The position numbers and the translations under genes were made by a program. A model generated the notes under the pieces. It had not been told where the DNA came from. It did no database searches and was given only the letters and a program-made list of their open reading frames with translations. This document shows, piece by piece, positions 5,776-7,917 of a stretch of 7,917 bases of DNA (position 1 is the first letter of the stretch; every line of letters starts with the position of its first letter). The stretch spans positions 1-7,917 of the forward strand of contig CANRJU010000114.1 of NCBI GenBank assembly GCA_947631075.1. The letters are read 5' to 3'. This stretch comes from an uncultured Lachnospiraceae bacterium (lineage in GTDB: Bacteria; Bacillota; Clostridia; Lachnospirales; Lachnospiraceae).

Positions 5776-6680
5776 AACACGGGCTTTCTCTGCTGATAGA
5801 CCGCGTACTCGCGAAAGCCCGCCTGCCGGAGAATCGCGGCCGCCCGGTCAAAGGAGAGGGCTATGTAGGCCGGCGAGTGGGCGTCGGAACCCACGGTGAT
5901 CAGTTCTCCGCCCATCTGCCGGTACCAGTCGAGAATGACCGGGTGCGGGTTGGTGAACGGCGTGTTTTTAAATCCGGCGGTGTTCAGCTCCAGCGCGACG
6001 TCGCGGCGGATGAGCAGGCGGAGGATTTCTTCTATAATATCCCGAAAAGCCGCCGGATGGTAGGAGTAGGCGCGGGGGGCATAGCGCGCGATGTAGTCCA
6101 GGTGCCCCAGTGCGTCAAAACAGGAAAAAGCCTGTATATTTTCATACAAAAGCTCCAGATAGCGCCGGATACGGGCTCCTGCGTCCTGTCCCTCCCAGTA
6201 GGCGGGATAGTAGGGGTCCTCCCGGTCCACCAGATGAAGGGAACCGATGACGTAGTCGAGCTCCTCATCCGCGCAGAGACGGCTGTTTTTCTCCAGGACG
6301 GAGGGAGTGTTCTGCAGGCCGCACTCCACGCCGGATAAAATGCGCAGGGACGGGTATTTTCCCCGGAATTTCACGAGCTCCTTTTTCTGCTGCGCGAGGT
6401 CGAAGGTATACGGCGCGAAATCCACCGTACCCGATGAATCCGGTACGTCTGACGCATTATCCGAATACGATGAATCCGCCGTACTGTCTGAATCCGAAAA
6501 ATCCACCATATTGTCTGAATCCGAAGAATCCGTCTGCTCCGTCGGAAAATCATAATCCATATGGTCCGTGACGCAGACGCCTTTCAGCGAGAGCTCTGCC
6601 GCCCGCTGAAGCTGCGCCTCCAGGGGCGTGTCGCTGTCGGTGGAGAAGTCAGTGTGCATATGCGTGTCATAAAGTATCAT
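5763..6680 (-). CDS. PHP-domain phosphoesterase, histidinol-phosphatase (HisJ/HisK) type, with Ser/Asp repeat insert
   Basis: The 305-residue product carries the metal-binding motifs of the PHP superfamily: HMHTDFSTDS at the N-terminus (His7, His9), VTDHMDYDF (Asp39, His40), SGVECGL (Glu119), GSLH (His149), ALGHLDYIARY (His193) and GSDAH (Asp266, His268). The order and spacing are those of HisJ/HisK-type histidinol-phosphate phosphatases, which hydrolyse L-histidinol phosphate using a multinuclear metal centre. No histidine genes are nearby, so another phosphoester substrate is possible. Residues 50-85 are a Ser/Asp-rich insert of four 9-residue repeats, placed in the loop between DHMDYDFP and the following FDL helix; this makes the protein longer than the usual 260-280. 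The start at 6680 is chosen over one 45 bases upstream because AAAGGAG lies 6 nt before it and family members begin right at the HxH motif. Its ATGA overlap with the NFACT gene implies coupled translation. Confidence 0.9.
   Translation of the reverse strand: MILYDTHMHTDFSTDSDTPLEAQLQRAAELSLKGVCVTDHMDYDFPTEQTDSSDSDNMVDFSDSDSTADSSYSDNASDVPDSSGTVDFAPYTFDLAQQKKELVKFRGKYPSLRILSGVECGLQNTPSVLEKNSRLCADEELDYVIGSLHLVDREDPYYPAYWEGQDAGARIRRYLELLYENIQAFSCFDALGHLDYIARYAPRAYSYHPAAFRDIIEEILRLLIRRDVALELNTAGFKNTPFTNPHPVILDWYRQMGGELITVGSDAHSPAYIALSFDRAAAILRQAGFREYAVYQQRKPVFYPL
6426..6533 (-). repeat. 27-bp (9-residue) Ser/Asp repeats inside the PHP gene
   Basis: Four units in one register cover 6507-6533, 6480-6506, 6453-6479 and 6426-6452. 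They encode TDSSDSDNM, VDFSDSDST, ADSSYSDNA and SDVPDSSGT. The first two units match at 22 of 27 bases. The fourth is the most diverged but keeps a shared core. The length is a multiple of three and the frame stays open. Confidence 0.85.
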
Positions 6681-7917
6681 AAGGAACTCCTTTCCAAAAA
6701 CACCAGATCCTCTTTGTTGACGCACTGGATTCCCTCTATGTGGGATTTCGCCACCATGGAGTAATTGGTGTAATAGACCACGAAGCCCGGCTTGCTGCCG
6801 CCCGGCTTTTTCACATTTTTTTTCTGGGTATAGTCGATCTCCAGCTTTTCCGCGCCCCGCCCCTTGGAAAAATAGGCGGCCAGGCTCGCGGCCTCCTCAA
6901 AGGTGCGGATCGGCGGCTCCTCATTGTTGCATTTCACGATGACATGGGATCCCGGCATCTGCTTAGCGTGGAACCACCAGTCGTTGCCAGTCGCCATCTT
7001 AAAGGTCAGCTCGTCGTTCTGGTAATTATTTTTTCCCACATAGATGTCGTATCCGTCCGAGGAGATAAAGTGGAGGGGCTTGCTCTTGGGCATATGGCCC
7101 TGCTTTTTCCCCTTGGCGGCGTGCTTTTTTATGTAGCCGGAATCCGCCAGCTCCCGGCGTATAAATTGCAGGTCGTCCTCGCCGCGGGCGATGTCGAGCT
7201 CCGTCAGAATGGATTCCAGGTGGTCGATCATCTCCTGATTTTCCTGAATCTGCTCCGAGACCGCCTCGAAGGTCCGCTTCATTTTATTGTATTTGGAAAA
7301 ATAATGGCTGGCGTTCTCCGACGGGGACATGGTCGTGTCGATGGGAATGGTAATTTCCTGCCCGTCGTAGTAATTGGTGCAGGTGAGCGCCGTGTCCTCC
7401 GGACCGAGCTGATAGCCGTAGGTGTGGATCAGCTCCCCGTACACCTTGAATTTTTCCCGCTTTTCCGTGTCCGACAGCTGCTTTCGCTGGAGGTCCATTT
7501 TCTTCCGGCAGCGATCCAGAAGATTGGTGACGTGCTTCCGCAGATCCGCCGACTTCTGGCGGATTCGGCTGATCGTGTCCTTTTCCCCGTAAAAGCGCTC
7601 GACGACCTCGGACATGGAATCCGACCGGCCGCAGTCCATCGTCTCGTACATGGACAGCGGCACGGCGGCAAATTCCACCGGAACGGCCCTCTCCGAGACG
7701 ATGCAGGGAGAAAAATCCCCCGTCCGGACGCGCTCCATCAGGGCGCGGTACCGGGTCATCAGGGCCGACCGGCCGTTGCCGTTTACGCTCGCCATGGGGG
7801 CGTCCCCGTCGAGACCGCTCTCGTAGGCCAGCTCGTGAGCCATCACGGAGCTGAATCCGGTGAGTGAGGTGTACAGGGCCTTTGCCACGGAACAGGGCTT
7901 TGTAAAAAGCTCCCCGT
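6677..7917 (-). CDS. rqcH: NFACT family ribosome quality control protein RqcH (Rqc2/FbpA homologue), N-terminus cut by window edge
   Basis: RqcH binds 50S subunits that still carry stalled peptidyl-tRNA and directs C-terminal alanine tailing, marking the nascent chain for proteolysis. Older annotations call the family fibronectin-binding protein A. The frame is open to the right edge and shows 412 residues of a protein usually near 580, so most of the NFACT-N domain is missing. Visible parts in order are the end of NFACT-N with LTGFSSVMAHEL (HhH-like region), a long charged coiled coil (roughly 7200-7600) interrupted by the family block NYYDGQEITIPID and TMSPSENASHYFSKYNK, then the NFACT-R (DUF814) domain at about 6680-7085 with FISSDGYDIYVGKNNYQND, DWWFHAK (from 6982 downward) and MPGSHVIVK. 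The apparent GTG start at 7888 is not real: codons upstream (GELFTKPCS) continue in frame. Its TGA overlaps the PHP start codon by four bases. Confidence 0.93.
   Translation of the reverse strand, partial: GELFTKPCSVAKALYTSLTGFSSVMAHELAYESGLDGDAPMASVNGNGRSALMTRYRALMERVRTGDFSPCIVSERAVPVEFAAVPLSMYETMDCGRSDSMSEVVERFYGEKDTISRIRQKSADLRKHVTNLLDRCRKKMDLQRKQLSDTEKREKFKVYGELIHTYGYQLGPEDTALTCTNYYDGQEITIPIDTTMSPSENASHYFSKYNKMKRTFEAVSEQIQENQEMIDHLESILTELDIARGEDDLQFIRRELADSGYIKKHAAKGKKQGHMPKSKPLHFISSDGYDIYVGKNNYQNDELTFKMATGNDWWFHAKQMPGSHVIVKCNNEEPPIRTFEEAASLAAYFSKGRGAEKLEIDYTQKKNVKKPGGSKPGFVVYYTNYSMVAKSHIEGIQCVNKEDLVFLERSSL
6687..6693 (-). promoter_or_regulatory. Ribosome binding site of the PHP gene, inside the NFACT gene
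   Basis: The minus strand reads AAAGGAG, 6 nt before the ATG at 6680. It lies in the last codons of the upstream NFACT gene and settles the start of the PHP gene. Confidence 0.8.

Noticed and set aside
6681..6725. Upstream start at 6725 for the PHP gene
   Set aside because: It adds 15 residues encoded inside the NFACT gene in another frame. The ATG at 6680 has AAAGGAG at 6 nt and starts at the family's normal N-terminus.
6740..7867. 375-residue plus-strand open frame opposite the NFACT gene
   Set aside because: Long antisense frames are common over GC-rich genes. The minus strand has clear NFACT motifs, and this frame has none I recognise.

Overview
The window reads as chromosomal DNA from a moderately GC-rich anaerobic Firmicute, most likely a clostridial (Lachnospiraceae-like) genome. 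This is inferred from the SpoVB-type flippase, the NFACT/RqcH protein with long coiled coil, the NifS-like desulfurase, strong AGGAG-type ribosome binding sites and two TTG starts. There are no RNA genes, insertion sequences, phage genes or CRISPR arrays. Five protein genes fill almost everything. The only gene-free stretches are 1012-1129 and 4385-4563, both under 300 bases.

Layout. (1) Positions 1-1011, minus strand: the first 337 residues of a SpoVB/YtgP-type lipid-linked oligosaccharide flippase, cut by the left edge. (2) Positions 1012-1129: a short AT-rich divergent promoter region. (3) Positions 1130-4384, plus strand: a 1084-residue protein with about 12 predicted membrane helices (residues 1-370) and a roughly 710-residue, probably disordered cytoplasmic tail made of lysine/alanine repeats, acidic segments and Glu/Pro repeats. 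I do not recognise it as a named family. (4) Positions 4385-4563: a gap with two tandem 32-bp repeats. (5) Positions 4564-5775, plus strand: a group I (NifS/IscS-like) cysteine desulfurase with all catalytic residues. (6) Positions 5763-6680, minus strand: a PHP-family metallophosphoesterase of the histidinol-phosphatase type, carrying an unusual Ser/Asp-rich insert built from four 9-residue repeats. (7) Positions 6677-7917, minus strand: the C-terminal 412 residues of an NFACT/RqcH ribosome quality control protein, cut by the right edge.

Gene relations. The NFACT and PHP genes form a translationally coupled minus-strand pair (ATGA overlap). The PHP gene and the desulfurase are convergent and overlap by 13 bp at their 3' ends. 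The flippase and the large membrane protein are divergent from a shared control region, which weakly suggests a common envelope role. I see no single new multi-gene system. The most unusual features are the long repeat-built tail on the 1084-residue membrane protein, the Ser/Asp repeat insert inside the PHP domain, and the fact that three different short tandem repeats (66, 32 and 27 bp) lie within about 3 kb.
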